Assembly: GCA_964537245.1 (NCBI GenBank)
Contig: CAZHZL010000039.1
Coordinates: 1 to 25,270 of the forward strand
Length of the DNA: 25,270 bases
From: UMGS1840 sp964537245
Lineage (GTDB): Bacteria; Bacillota; Clostridia; UMGS1840
Direction: 5' to 3'
Numbering within the stretch: the first letter of the stretch is position 1; each line of letters begins with the position of its first letter. A program made the translations under genes and the position numbers. The notes beneath the pieces are model-generated. The model did not search any database, was not told the DNA's origin, and saw only the letters and a list, made by a program, of their open reading frames with translations. This document shows, one piece after another, positions 15,160-22,181 of the stretch.

Positions 15160-15912
15160 TCAGACTATTTTTGAAAATCCTTTAAATACTTCTTTTTCAA
15201 CTACTTCTATATTATTATTTTTCAATATTTCTCTTATTTTATAAAGAGCAATATTTTCTGTTTCAAAGTGACCTGCCGCAACAACAGCGATATCCATAGC
15301 CAATGCATTCTGAAACTCGTGATATTTTGCTTCACCTGTCAAAAATACATCGCACGGGTATGCGTCTGAAATAAGAGAGCCGCCGCCACCGCTGCAAATT
15401 CCCACTGTTTTTACTTTTTTATTCAAATCTCCACAGCAGATAACATTTTTCACATTAAGTATTTCTTTAACATTATTTATAAATTCGCTCAAGGATATTT
15501 CATTTTTTAATATTCCTTTTCTGTAAAGCTGAGGAAGTGTAGCTTCATAATCACACAAATCAAGCTTTTTTGCAAGTATATCGTTTATTCCGCCGATTGA
15601 GCTGTCAAAATTCGTATGCATAGAATACACATTTATGTCATTTTTTATAAGCTCGCGTATCATTCTTGCTTTCTGATTTTTAAAATTTATATTCGAAAGT
15701 GACGGCATAATAAACGGGTGATGAGTCACAATAAGCTTACAGTTATTTTCTACTGTAAAATTAACTGTTTCCTCCGTAACATCAAGACAAACATATGCTT
15801 TTTTTATATCTGCCTCTTCGTCACCTACCATAAGACCGACATTATCCCAGCTTTCCTTATTTTCCACAGGAAAATTATTTTCAAATATTTTTATAAGTTC
15901 TTTTAATATCAT
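15160..15912 (-). CDS. Nif3-like dinuclear metal centre protein (YqfO/YbgI family)
   Basis: 250 aa from the ATG at 15912, chosen because AAGGTGG sits five bases upstream; an in-frame GTG at 15921 would overlap that site. Nif3 family features are SWDNVGLMVGD near the N-terminus, the metal-binding IVTHHPFI (61-68, His64-His65), YSMHTNFDSS, GGGGSLISDA in the second half, and AGHFETEN near the end. Relatives form toroidal hexamers with two metal ions per subunit and are often annotated as GTP cyclohydrolase I type 2, though the true activity is disputed. It lacks the extra central PII-like domain of longer Bacillus versions (about 370 aa). It lies between the fliB-like gene and dnaE with gaps under 20 bases. 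Confidence 0.92.
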   Translation of the reverse strand: MILKELIKIFENNFPVENKESWDNVGLMVGDEEADIKKAYVCLDVTEETVNFTVENNCKLIVTHHPFIMPSLSNINFKNQKARMIRELIKNDINVYSMHTNFDSSIGGINDILAKKLDLCDYEATLPQLYRKGILKNEISLSEFINNVKEILNVKNVICCGDLNKKVKTVGICSGGGGSLISDAYPCDVFLTGEAKYHEFQNALAMDIAVVAAGHFETENIALYKIREILKNNNIEVVEKEVFKGFSKIV

Positions 15913-15930
15913 TTTTACCACCTTACCTTT

Positions 15931-16866
15931 TTAATATATAACACTGTATATTTCATCAAGAAGCGTTTGTGTGTTCTCGTCAGAATATTCAATTTCAGCA
16001 GAATACATTCTTGCAATTTCTGCTATACAGCCGTCTGAAGCTTCATCTTCAAAACAGCAAATTACACCGATTATAAATGTACTTAAAATGCAAAAGCAAA
16101 GCCTTTCATTAAAATCATCTTCATAAAGACTGTCCGATAAATGTCTGAAAACAAAATAACAAAAAAGCTGTTCAAAAACCACAGCATTTTCTTCCGTAAA
16201 GACAGCTCCGTCAGAAGCTTCTGCCTCATAAAGCACTTTTATTTTTTCATCCCATTTATCACAAAATCTTTCAAGCTTCAAAAAAATATCCGCCCAATAC
16301 GAAAGTGCTTTATTCACCATCGGAATATCAAAGCTTTCCATAACATTTTTAATTCTTTTTATGAAAGAAACTTTTCTGTTCTGAATTATATCAAATATCT
16401 CTTGCCTGTTGTTAAAAAACTCCCGTTCCTCCACATTCAAAAGCTCATTTATATTGTCAGGATAAATAAGCTTAAAAGTATCTTTTTTAAAAAGAATAAT
16501 TCTGCACGCTTCTTCACAGCAAAGCCCCAGTCCTGTCTCCGTAACATCGGAATAAAAATTCTTAAATCTAGGGTGGTCACTGCATATCTGACAAAGATAC
16601 CCTTCTCCTTTTTCTTTTATTATTTCGCACAAATTATTTTCATTAAGAAAAGGACATCTTTCGTTTTGTGTAAGTATAAAATGATGTGGGTATCCGTTAT
16701 CGGAAATATTTTCAAGCAGCTTTTCCCCAAAGTTTCCGACTGTATTTTCATACAATGAGTATGTATCGTCATCAATATCAATTTCCCAGCCGACGCAACA
16801 GCTGTTTTTACATTTATCTGCAATACATTTAAAATCTTTATAATAATCAGGCACAATTTCTTTCAT
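15931..16866 (-). CDS. FliB-like cysteine-cluster protein (flagellin lysine-N-methylase family)
   Basis: 311 aa. The N-terminal third has a dense cysteine set: Cys14, Cys19, Cys23-Cys24 (DKCKNSCCVGWEID), Cys70, Cys79, Cys91 and Cys94 (NERCPF, NNLCEI, YLCQICSDHPRF). This matches proteins annotated as flagellin lysine-N-methylase FliB and the broader CxxCxxCC/YkgJ-like group, thought to bind an Fe-S cluster or zinc. The C-terminal half is helical and poorly conserved. No flagellar gene is in view and it sits in an operon with nif3 and dnaE, so the flagellin role is doubtful here. Its start overlaps the upstream YczE-like stop by four bases (ATGA), implying translational coupling. The family call is good; the substrate is unknown. 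Confidence 0.8.
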   Translation of the reverse strand: MKEIVPDYYKDFKCIADKCKNSCCVGWEIDIDDDTYSLYENTVGNFGEKLLENISDNGYPHHFILTQNERCPFLNENNLCEIIKEKGEGYLCQICSDHPRFKNFYSDVTETGLGLCCEEACRIILFKKDTFKLIYPDNINELLNVEEREFFNNRQEIFDIIQNRKVSFIKRIKNVMESFDIPMVNKALSYWADIFLKLERFCDKWDEKIKVLYEAEASDGAVFTEENAVVFEQLFCYFVFRHLSDSLYEDDFNERLCFCILSTFIIGVICCFEDEASDGCIAEIARMYSAEIEYSDENTQTLLDEIYSVIY

Positions 16867-17525
16867 ACTTTTCCTCTGTTTTTTAATAGCTTATTCCAAA
16901 CCCCACCGAGAGCTTTATTGAATATTTTAACAAATACTCCCGTAAACACAGCAGCTATAAGAGTACCTTCTCTTGCACCGACAATTTTGAAATCAAAAAA
17001 TATGAGCGACATAATAACAGACAATAAGACATTTGATATGTCAAACACAATTTTCACATTACCAAAATTTTTATTCAATCTGTCAGCAACCGTTTTCACA
17101 AAGGCTTCGCCAGCATTCATAATTACATTCGCATTAAAGCAAACAGAAACTCCAAATCCTAAAACAACGGTGCCGATAACAACAAATGCAAGCCTTAATA
17201 TATACATTTCCAGGCTTATTTCTGACAAACACCATAAACCAAAATCAGTAAACCACCCAAACAGAAAAGAAACAGGTATCTGCAAAAGCTGTATCGGCTT
17301 GAAATCCTTTTTCAGAATCACAAGCTGTGCCGCAATAAGCATACAGTTCCATATAATAAGCCAAGTTCCCATCGTAAAAAAGTCAAATTTATAACTTAAA
17401 ATATTGGGAACAGACGAAACAGGAGAAACTCCAAGCTCCCCTCTTTTTGTAAATGCAACTCCGATTGCCATAAAAAACAACCCGATTATAAATAATATGT
17501 ATCTTTTTGTTAATTCCTTTTTCAT
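16863..17525 (-). CDS. YczE/YitT-like integral membrane protein (DUF6198 type)
   Basis: 220 aa with about five hydrophobic membrane segments. It opens with RYILFIIGLFFMAIGVAFTKRGELGVSP, where a short Gly/Pro-rich re-entrant piece (GELGVSPVSSVP) follows the first helix. A second internal copy of that kind occurs around NANVIMNAGEAF. This arrangement is characteristic of YczE/YyaS-like and YitT-like proteins of Firmicutes, whose transport role is unknown. The ATG has GAAGG seven bases upstream. It is the first gene of the five-gene operon, and its leader carries an inverted repeat beside the -10 box. It overlaps the next gene by four bases. Confidence 0.75.
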   Translation of the reverse strand: MKKELTKRYILFIIGLFFMAIGVAFTKRGELGVSPVSSVPNILSYKFDFFTMGTWLIIWNCMLIAAQLVILKKDFKPIQLLQIPVSFLFGWFTDFGLWCLSEISLEMYILRLAFVVIGTVVLGFGVSVCFNANVIMNAGEAFVKTVADRLNKNFGNVKIVFDISNVLLSVIMSLIFFDFKIVGAREGTLIAAVFTGVFVKIFNKALGGVWNKLLKNRGKV

Positions 17526-17567
17526 TTTTTTACCTTCTTTAAATTTGTATATGCCAATTATAAAAAT

Positions 17568-17616
17568 TGAGTTTACTTTGCAAACTCATTATATCACAGT
17601 AAATAATTTTAGTCAA
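17568..17616 (-). promoter_or_regulatory. Promoter of the dnaE operon with inverted repeat at the transcription start
   Basis: Minus strand TTGACT (-35, 17611-17616), 17-base spacer, TATAAT (-10, 17588-17593). An inverted repeat, TGAGTTT (17568-17574) and AAACTCA (17582-17588), begins at the edge of the -10 and spans the expected start site. It could be an operator or an early 5'-UTR hairpin. Confidence 0.8.
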
Positions 17617-17726
17617 GTCTTGATTTTTCCTTTCTTATGTGTTGTAATATAAAAAATATCTGGAGAGATTTTGAAATAACTGCTTAAAACAAAAATAAGG
17701 CACATACACAAGTTTTCTGTTAAGTC

Positions 17727-17755
17727 TTGACTTTTTTATAAAAATATGATAAAAT
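17727..17755 (+). promoter_or_regulatory. Promoter of rlmA
   Basis: TTGACT (17727-17732), 17-base spacer, TAAAAT (17750-17755) preceded by TGA, giving an extended -10. The -35 is embedded in the palindrome AAGTCTTGACTT (17722-17733). Expected start is near 17762, which argues against translation from the ATG at 17763. The rest of the 264-base divergent gap holds no other gene. Confidence 0.72.
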
Positions 17756-17789
17756 TTATAATATGCTTTTAAAAAAAGAGGAATCAAAG

Positions 17790-18593
17790 ATGTATATATG
17801 TCCCGTGTGCAGAAATAAACTTAATAAGGATACCAAAAAAAGTGCATACGGCTCTCTTGTCTGCGAAAAAAATCATTCGTTTGATTATGCAAAACAGGGT
17901 TATGTCAATCTTCTTACAGCTGATAAAATGCATTCAAAAAATCCCGGTGACAACAAGCTGATGGTTGAAGCAAGAGAAAGCTTTTTAAAAAAAGATTATT
18001 ACAAGCCTTTTTGCGATGCACTGAAGGAAGAAGCAGAAAAAACAAGCCCGAAAAATATTCTTGACGCGGGCTGCGGAGAGGGCTATTATACAGCTTCATT
18101 ATATGCTGAAAAAAGAAATATTTACGGCGTTGACATATCAAAAAATGCCATTATAAGTGCCGCAAAAAAGAATAAAAGCATTAATTATTCCGTTGCAAGT
18201 CTTTTTTCACTCCCCTTTTATGACGAAAGCTTTGATATGCTTATAAGTCTTTTCGCGCCGTATGCGCACGATGAATTTATAAGAGTATTAAAAAAAGGCG
18301 GAATAATGATTCTGGGAATACCCGATGAAAACCATCTTTTTGAAATTAAGGAGTTACTTTATGACGAGCCTTACAAAAACGAAGTCAAGGATTTTCATTT
18401 AGATGATTTTGAATTTCTTTACAACAGAGATATAAAATTCAAAATGAATTTATCAGATAATACGGGTATACAAAATCTTTTTATGATGACGCCTTATTAT
18501 TACAGGACTCCGAAAGAAAAAACAGAAAAATTAAAAGCTCTTGAAAAACTTACGATATCAGCAGAATTTAAGCTGCTTGTTTACAGAAAATGA
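17790..18593 (+). CDS. rlmA: 23S rRNA (guanine-N1)-methyltransferase, RlmA family
   Basis: 267 aa from ATG 17790, which has AGAGGA upstream; the in-frame ATG at 17763 lies at the predicted transcription start and has no ribosome site. An N-terminal zinc ribbon uses Cys4, Cys7, Cys25 and His29 (YICPVCRNKL ... VCEKNHSFDYAKQGYVNLL), a signature of RlmA. A Rossmann methyltransferase follows, with the SAM-binding motif ILDAGCGEGYY, then YGVDISKNAI. Relatives methylate G745/G748 in hairpin 35 of 23S rRNA, the second position being linked to macrolide resistance in Gram-positives. Which position applies here cannot be read from sequence. It overlaps the next gene by four bases, so the two rRNA/tRNA-modification genes are coupled. 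Confidence 0.92.
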   Translation: MYICPVCRNKLNKDTKKSAYGSLVCEKNHSFDYAKQGYVNLLTADKMHSKNPGDNKLMVEARESFLKKDYYKPFCDALKEEAEKTSPKNILDAGCGEGYYTASLYAEKRNIYGVDISKNAIISAAKKNKSINYSVASLFSLPFYDESFDMLISLFAPYAHDEFIRVLKKGGIMILGIPDENHLFEIKELLYDEPYKNEVKDFHLDDFEFLYNRDIKFKMNLSDNTGIQNLFMMTPYYYRTPKEKTEKLKALEKLTISAEFKLLVYRK

Positions 18594-19441
18594 AATTTAT
18601 TGTAGAAAAAAAAAATGAAAATATGAGTCTGGGCGACTTTTTAAAAAAAGAACAGGGAATGTCAAGACGGCTTATAAATAAACTGAAAACGACGGAGGGG
18701 ATTCTTGTTAATAAAAATGTCGCATGGACGAATAAAATACTTTGTGAAGACGATTGCGTTGAGATTATTTTCCCCCAAAAAGCTTCAGAAAATATTATTG
18801 CGCATAAGGACAGAGATGTTGAGATTATATATGAAAACGAGGATTTTCTTGTTTTAAACAAGCCCTTTGATATGCCTCCTCATCCGTCTAAAGGTCATCC
18901 GATAGGTACGCTTGGAAATTTTGTGGAATGGTATTACAGAGAAAACGACATCAGAACAAGTGTGCGTATACTCGGCAGGCTTGATAAAGATACAAGCGGC
19001 GTTACTGTAGTCTGCAAAAATCAATACGCTCAGAACAGGCTGACAAAAGAAAATGCAGTAAAAGAATATATCGCTGTTGTCGGCGGAATATTAAAGGAGA
19101 AAAAAGGTATAATAGATTTACCCATTGAAAGAAGTACAGACGGAATAAAAAGAGAAGTCAGCATCGACGGAAAACGCGCTGTCACTGAATATGAGGTAAC
19201 AGAAGAAAAAGAAAATTTCTCAATGTTGAAAATAAACCTGATAACAGGCAGAACTCATCAGATAAGAGTTCATTTTTCACATATAGGTCATCCCCTTTTG
19301 GGAGATGTGCTTTACGGCGGAAGCGATATATTTCCCCGTCAGGCGCTTCATTGTCAAAAAATATCTTTTCCAAATTTGAATTTATCGTTTGAAACACCGC
19401 TTTTTTACGATATAAAAGAATTTTGGAAAAATATAAATTAA
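18590..19441 (+). CDS. RluA-family pseudouridine synthase
   Basis: 283 aa. A short S4-like N-terminal region (about 12-65, MSRRLINKLKTTEGILVNK) is followed by the catalytic domain. Motifs are IIYENEDFLVLNKPFDMPPHPS (79-100), the active-site GRLDKDTSG (129-137; Asp132 as nucleophile) and LITGRTHQIRVHFSHIGHPLLGD. It converts uridine to pseudouridine in rRNA or tRNA; the exact site cannot be predicted. The ATGA overlap with rlmA shows cotranslation. No clear terminator follows, so transcription may run on into the corA leader. It is a paralogue of the synthase at 23714-24670, but the two differ clearly in sequence, so this is not a recent duplication. Confidence 0.93.
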   Translation: MKFIVEKKNENMSLGDFLKKEQGMSRRLINKLKTTEGILVNKNVAWTNKILCEDDCVEIIFPQKASENIIAHKDRDVEIIYENEDFLVLNKPFDMPPHPSKGHPIGTLGNFVEWYYRENDIRTSVRILGRLDKDTSGVTVVCKNQYAQNRLTKENAVKEYIAVVGGILKEKKGIIDLPIERSTDGIKREVSIDGKRAVTEYEVTEEKENFSMLKINLITGRTHQIRVHFSHIGHPLLGDVLYGGSDIFPRQALHCQKISFPNLNLSFETPLFYDIKEFWKNIN

Positions 19442-19476
19442 TATAATTTTTTTAAAGAAGGATGTGAGTATTTTTT

Positions 19477-19557
19477 ATGAAGCCAAAATCTATTAAGGGC
19501 ACAGATGATGCCCATAGTACGAACAATTTAAAAAATACTGTGCAGAACAATACTTAA
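19477..19557 (+). CDS. Possible 26-codon leader ORF upstream of corA
   Basis: ATG 19477 to TAA, encoding a hydrophilic peptide that begins MKPKSIKGTDD and ends TVQNNT. A purine-rich AAGAAGG lies about 13 bases upstream, longer than ideal. Codons overlap the hairpin GGGCA/TGCCC (19497-19501/19509-19513) and part of the alternative pairing region described for the corA leader. It could be a regulatory leader peptide or chance; there is no homology to lean on. Confidence 0.25.
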   Translation: MKPKSIKGTDDAHSTNNLKNTVQNNT

Positions 19558-19600
19558 AAAAGATATATTTTTTCTTTTTCATTTCAGTATTGCTCTGTGC
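19497..19600 (+). promoter_or_regulatory. Structured leader of corA with mutually exclusive pairings (candidate RNA switch)
   Basis: GCACAG (19499-19504) can pair with CTGTGC at 19538-19543 or with a second CTGTGC at 19595-19600. Separately, CAGAACAATACT (19543-19554) pairs with AGTATTGCTCTG (19586-19597) over 12 positions with one mismatch. The loop of that stem holds AAAAAAGATATATTTTTT and a T-rich stretch. These pairings compete, as in attenuators and riboswitches. It does not resemble the M-box or NiCo consensus that I know. Confidence 0.4.
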
Positions 19601-19623
19601 ATTGCTGTGAAAGGAAAAGAACG

Positions 19624-20568
19624 ATGATTAATTACTACATTTCAAAAGAAAACACTTTAAAAACTATCGAAACACCTGAAAACGGCTGCTGGATTTCCAT
19701 GATTTCACCAACAAACGCTGAGCTTGATGAAATCAGAAGCAGATACAACATTGATGAAGATTCAATCAAAGCCGCATTGGATATTGACGAAAGATCCCGT
19801 ATAGAATTTGATGAAAATTATACAATGATTCTTGTTAATATTCCGATAGTAGAAGACCAAAACGAAAAAGAGCTTTATACTACAATACCGCTTTCAATAA
19901 TTCTAGCAGGCGATGTCGTTATCACGGTTTGCAGTGAATCCACGCCGATACTCAAGCAATTTGAAAACGGAAGAATAAAAGATTTTTACACATATATGAA
20001 GTCAAGATTTGTGCTTCAGATACTTTATAAAAATTCTTCAACCTACCTCAGCTACTTAAGAAGCATTGACAGAAAAAGCGAAGAGGTTGAAAACAAGCTT
20101 CACAAATCGACCAAAAACAGCGAGCTTATTGAGCTTTTAAAATTGGAGAAGAGCTTAGTATACTTCACCACATCATTAAGGTCAAACGAGGTTGTTTTGG
20201 AAAAGCTTTTAAGATCTGAAATTATAAAGAAATACGAGGACGACGCAGACTTATTGGAGGATGTTATCGTCGAAAACAAGCAGGCAATCGAAATGGCTAA
20301 CATTTACAGCGGAATTTTAAGCGGAACTATGGACGCATTTGCTTCCGTTATTTCAAACAACCTGAATTTTGTTATGAAGGTGCTTGCGATTATCACAATC
20401 GTTATGGAAATTCCGACAATGATATTCAGCGCTTACGGAATGAACTTAAATCAGGCGTCAATGCCGTTCACCTCTCATCCGCAGGCATTCACGATTATAA
20501 TCGTAATATCACTTGTAATAAGTATTATTGTAGGATTTATATTTGCGAAAATGAAAACATTCAAATAA
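19624..20568 (+). CDS. corA: CorA-family magnesium/divalent-cation transporter
   Basis: 314 aa from ATG 19624, with AAAGGA upstream; an in-frame ATG at 19597 lies before that site and inside the leader stem. The order is a cytoplasmic alpha/beta domain (1 to about 120), a long helix rich in charged residues (about 130-245), then two membrane helices (about 247-269 and 293-312) joined by a short loop carrying the selectivity motif YGMNLN (GMN at 272-274). CorA forms a homopentameric channel that takes up Mg2+, or Co2+/Ni2+ in some members. The GMN motif is intact, in contrast to the CorA-like domain at 315-2531. It ends just before a terminator shared with the opposing PurF-like gene. Confidence 0.95.
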   Translation: MINYYISKENTLKTIETPENGCWISMISPTNAELDEIRSRYNIDEDSIKAALDIDERSRIEFDENYTMILVNIPIVEDQNEKELYTTIPLSIILAGDVVITVCSESTPILKQFENGRIKDFYTYMKSRFVLQILYKNSSTYLSYLRSIDRKSEEVENKLHKSTKNSELIELLKLEKSLVYFTTSLRSNEVVLEKLLRSEIIKKYEDDADLLEDVIVENKQAIEMANIYSGILSGTMDAFASVISNNLNFVMKVLAIITIVMEIPTMIFSAYGMNLNQASMPFTSHPQAFTIIIVISLVISIIVGFIFAKMKTFK

Positions 20569-20573
20569 AAAAC

Positions 20574-20599
20574 GAGGAGTTGAAATTTTTCAACTCCTC
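20574..20599. terminator. Bidirectional terminator between corA and the PurF-like gene
   Basis: Stem GAGGAGTTGAAA (20574-20585) with TTTCAACTCCTC (20588-20599). The plus strand continues ACTTATTTTATT, and the minus strand has a run of six Ts. It lies between two convergent stop codons (20568 and 20607). Confidence 0.9.
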
Positions 20600-20606
20600 A
20601 CTTATT

Positions 20607-22019
20607 TTATTCTTTGCCGTTCCAGCAATATGTACACAGCTTTGATTTATCTATTCCGACTGAATCAAGCATATCGTCAAGTCTTAAGTATCCAAGAGAA
20701 GTAAAATGAAGCTTCTCTCTTATTTTTTCAACCATATTTTTATATCTTTCGCTGTCAGGGTCAGCATATTCCCAAAGCACCTCTTTTGAAGGCTCTTCGC
20801 CTTCAAGCTCTTTTATAACTCTTCTTGTTATAAGCTCCATTTCCGAAGATGAACGAGAAAAATTAAGATATTTACATCCGAATAAAAGCGGCGGACAGCC
20901 TGTTCTTATATGCACCTCTTTCGCTCCGCTTTCATACAAAAATTCAGTTGTTTCACGAAGCTGAGTACCACGAACTATCGAGTCATCAATCAAAAGAAGC
21001 TTTTTATTTTCAATAAGGTCATGGATAGGAATAAGCTTCATCTTTGCGATAAGATTTCTTTTGCTCTGATGTGACGGCAAAAATGATCTCGGCCAGGTAG
21101 GTGTATATTTTATAAACGGTCTTGAAAACTGTATTCCCGATGCATTGGAATAGCCTACTGCATGAGCAATACCCGAATCAGGTACGCCTGCAACCAAATC
21201 TGGATTTACAACTCCCTTATCACGCTTTGCAAGACATTTGCCGCAGTTGTATCGCATTTGCTCAACGCTCATACCTTCATATGATGACGGCGGATAACCG
21301 TAGTACACCCATAAGAATGTACACACCTTCATATCTTCTCCGGGAGCAATAAGAGTTCTTACATTATTTTTATCAAAAACAACAACCTCACCCGGTTTTA
21401 ATGCTTTATAATCTGTATAACCAAGATTAAGGTATGCAAAGCTCTCGAAGCTTGCACAGTAGCCCGTATCTTTTTTTCCTATAACGACAGGCGTTCTTCC
21501 TAACTTGTCGCGGACAGCGTATATCCCTTTCGGAGACAAAATAAGCATACTCATTGAGCCATCTATAATATCCTGAGCATATCTGATACCGTCAATAAAA
21601 TTTTCCTTCTGATTTATTATTGCAGCAACAAGCTCTGTCTGATTTATAGTGCCGTTTTGCATTTCAAAAAAATGGGTATGATTTTTAAGTATTTCACTCA
21701 CAATCTCGTCTGAATTGTTTATTTTTCCGACTGTTGTTATTGCAAATGTCCCGTGATGTGACCTTATAAGAATCGGCTGTGCTTCAAAATCGGATATACA
21801 ACCTATTCCGTAGTTTCCGTGCATAGAAACTGAATCCTTTGCAAACTTTGTCCTAAACGGTGTATTTTCTATATTATGAATTGATTTATCAAATCCGCTT
21901 TCAAAATTATATACTGCCATACCTGCGCGTCTGGTACCCAAATGAGAATGATAGTCCACGCCGTAAAACAAATCAAATACACAATCCTCTTTTGATGCTA
22001 CTCCAAAAAATCCGCCCAT
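20607..22019 (-). CDS. PurF-like amidophosphoribosyltransferase paralogue lacking the glutaminase nucleophile
   Basis: 470 aa. The PurF fold is clear: an Ntn-type N-terminal half, then a phosphoribosyltransferase half with PRPP loop LLLIDDSIVRGTQ (341-353). Cys233, Cys382, Cys462 and Cys465 (KVCTFLW, FGCKYLN, LCTYCWNGKE) align by eye with the four [4Fe-4S] ligands of Bacillus PurF. The N-terminus is MGGFFGVA instead of MCGxFG, so the cysteine nucleophile is Gly2. The start is secure, with AAGGAG six bases before ATG. Other glutamine-site segments are also altered: HRGQ becomes TRRAG, RYxT is absent after GIG, and the NGN oxyanion segment becomes VGK. It may use free ammonia, another amine, or a partner amidase, or have another role. 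From memory, an MGGFFG clade is widespread in Clostridia and usually annotated simply as PurF. No other purine gene is nearby. Confidence 0.85.
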   Translation of the reverse strand: MGGFFGVASKEDCVFDLFYGVDYHSHLGTRRAGMAVYNFESGFDKSIHNIENTPFRTKFAKDSVSMHGNYGIGCISDFEAQPILIRSHHGTFAITTVGKINNSDEIVSEILKNHTHFFEMQNGTINQTELVAAIINQKENFIDGIRYAQDIIDGSMSMLILSPKGIYAVRDKLGRTPVVIGKKDTGYCASFESFAYLNLGYTDYKALKPGEVVVFDKNNVRTLIAPGEDMKVCTFLWVYYGYPPSSYEGMSVEQMRYNCGKCLAKRDKGVVNPDLVAGVPDSGIAHAVGYSNASGIQFSRPFIKYTPTWPRSFLPSHQSKRNLIAKMKLIPIHDLIENKKLLLIDDSIVRGTQLRETTEFLYESGAKEVHIRTGCPPLLFGCKYLNFSRSSSEMELITRRVIKELEGEEPSKEVLWEYADPDSERYKNMVEKIREKLHFTSLGYLRLDDMLDSVGIDKSKLCTYCWNGKE

Positions 22020-22070
22020 GTGTTATCTCCTTTTATAAGTACATCCTACCAAATCCATAAAATAGTATAC

Positions 22071-22080
22071 NNNNNNNNNN
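22071..22080. other. Assembly gap (10 N)
   Basis: Ten consecutive Ns. The true length is unknown, since 10 is a common placeholder. Sequence on the right edge repeats the start of the PurF-like gene, so the gap probably hides a duplicated region or marks a repeat the assembler could not resolve. Confidence 0.99.
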
Positions 22081-22092
22081 AAATCCGCCCAT
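22081..22092 (-). CDS. First four codons of a second PurF-like gene copy, cut by the assembly gap
   Basis: Reading the minus strand, an ATG at 22092-22090 starts ATGGGCGGATTT, the same 12 bases that open the PurF-like gene at 22019 (M-G-G-F), and then runs into the N gap. It has its own ribosome site (AGAGG) and a promoter at 22128-22156, both different from the sequence upstream of 22019. It is therefore either the start of a tandem paralogue lost in the gap, or an alternative version of the same gene start. Confidence 0.6.
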
Positions 22093-22127
22093 ATTAATTG
22101 TACCTCTCTAAAAAATAATACCTTGTT

Positions 22128-22156
22128 ATTATATCACAATATTTTCAAAATTGCAA
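22128..22156 (-). promoter_or_regulatory. Promoter reading toward the gap / PurF-like genes
   Basis: Minus strand TTGCAA (-35, 22151-22156), 17-base spacer, TATAAT (-10, 22128-22133) preceded by TGA (extended -10). It should drive the gene start at 22092 and, through the gap, the PurF-like gene. No terminator is visible between the GNAT gene and this promoter. Confidence 0.78.
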
Positions 22157-22181
22157 CTGTTATTATAAACAAAAAATAAAA

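Noticed and set aside
16141..16758. Plus-strand open frame of 205 codons opposite the FliB-like gene
   Set aside because: Antisense shadow, rich in Phe, Ile and Lys as expected from AT-rich complement; no motif.
17763..17789. Upstream ATG start for rlmA
   Set aside because: It lies at the predicted transcription start and has no ribosome site; ATG 17790 has one, and the zinc ribbon begins right after it.
19597..19623. Upstream ATG start for corA
   Set aside because: It lies before the AAAGGA site and inside the leader stem; the extra residues do not resemble CorA N-termini.
19442..19623. M-box or NiCo riboswitch before corA
   Set aside because: The conserved core sequences and lengths that I know for these classes are not present; kept only as an unassigned structured leader.
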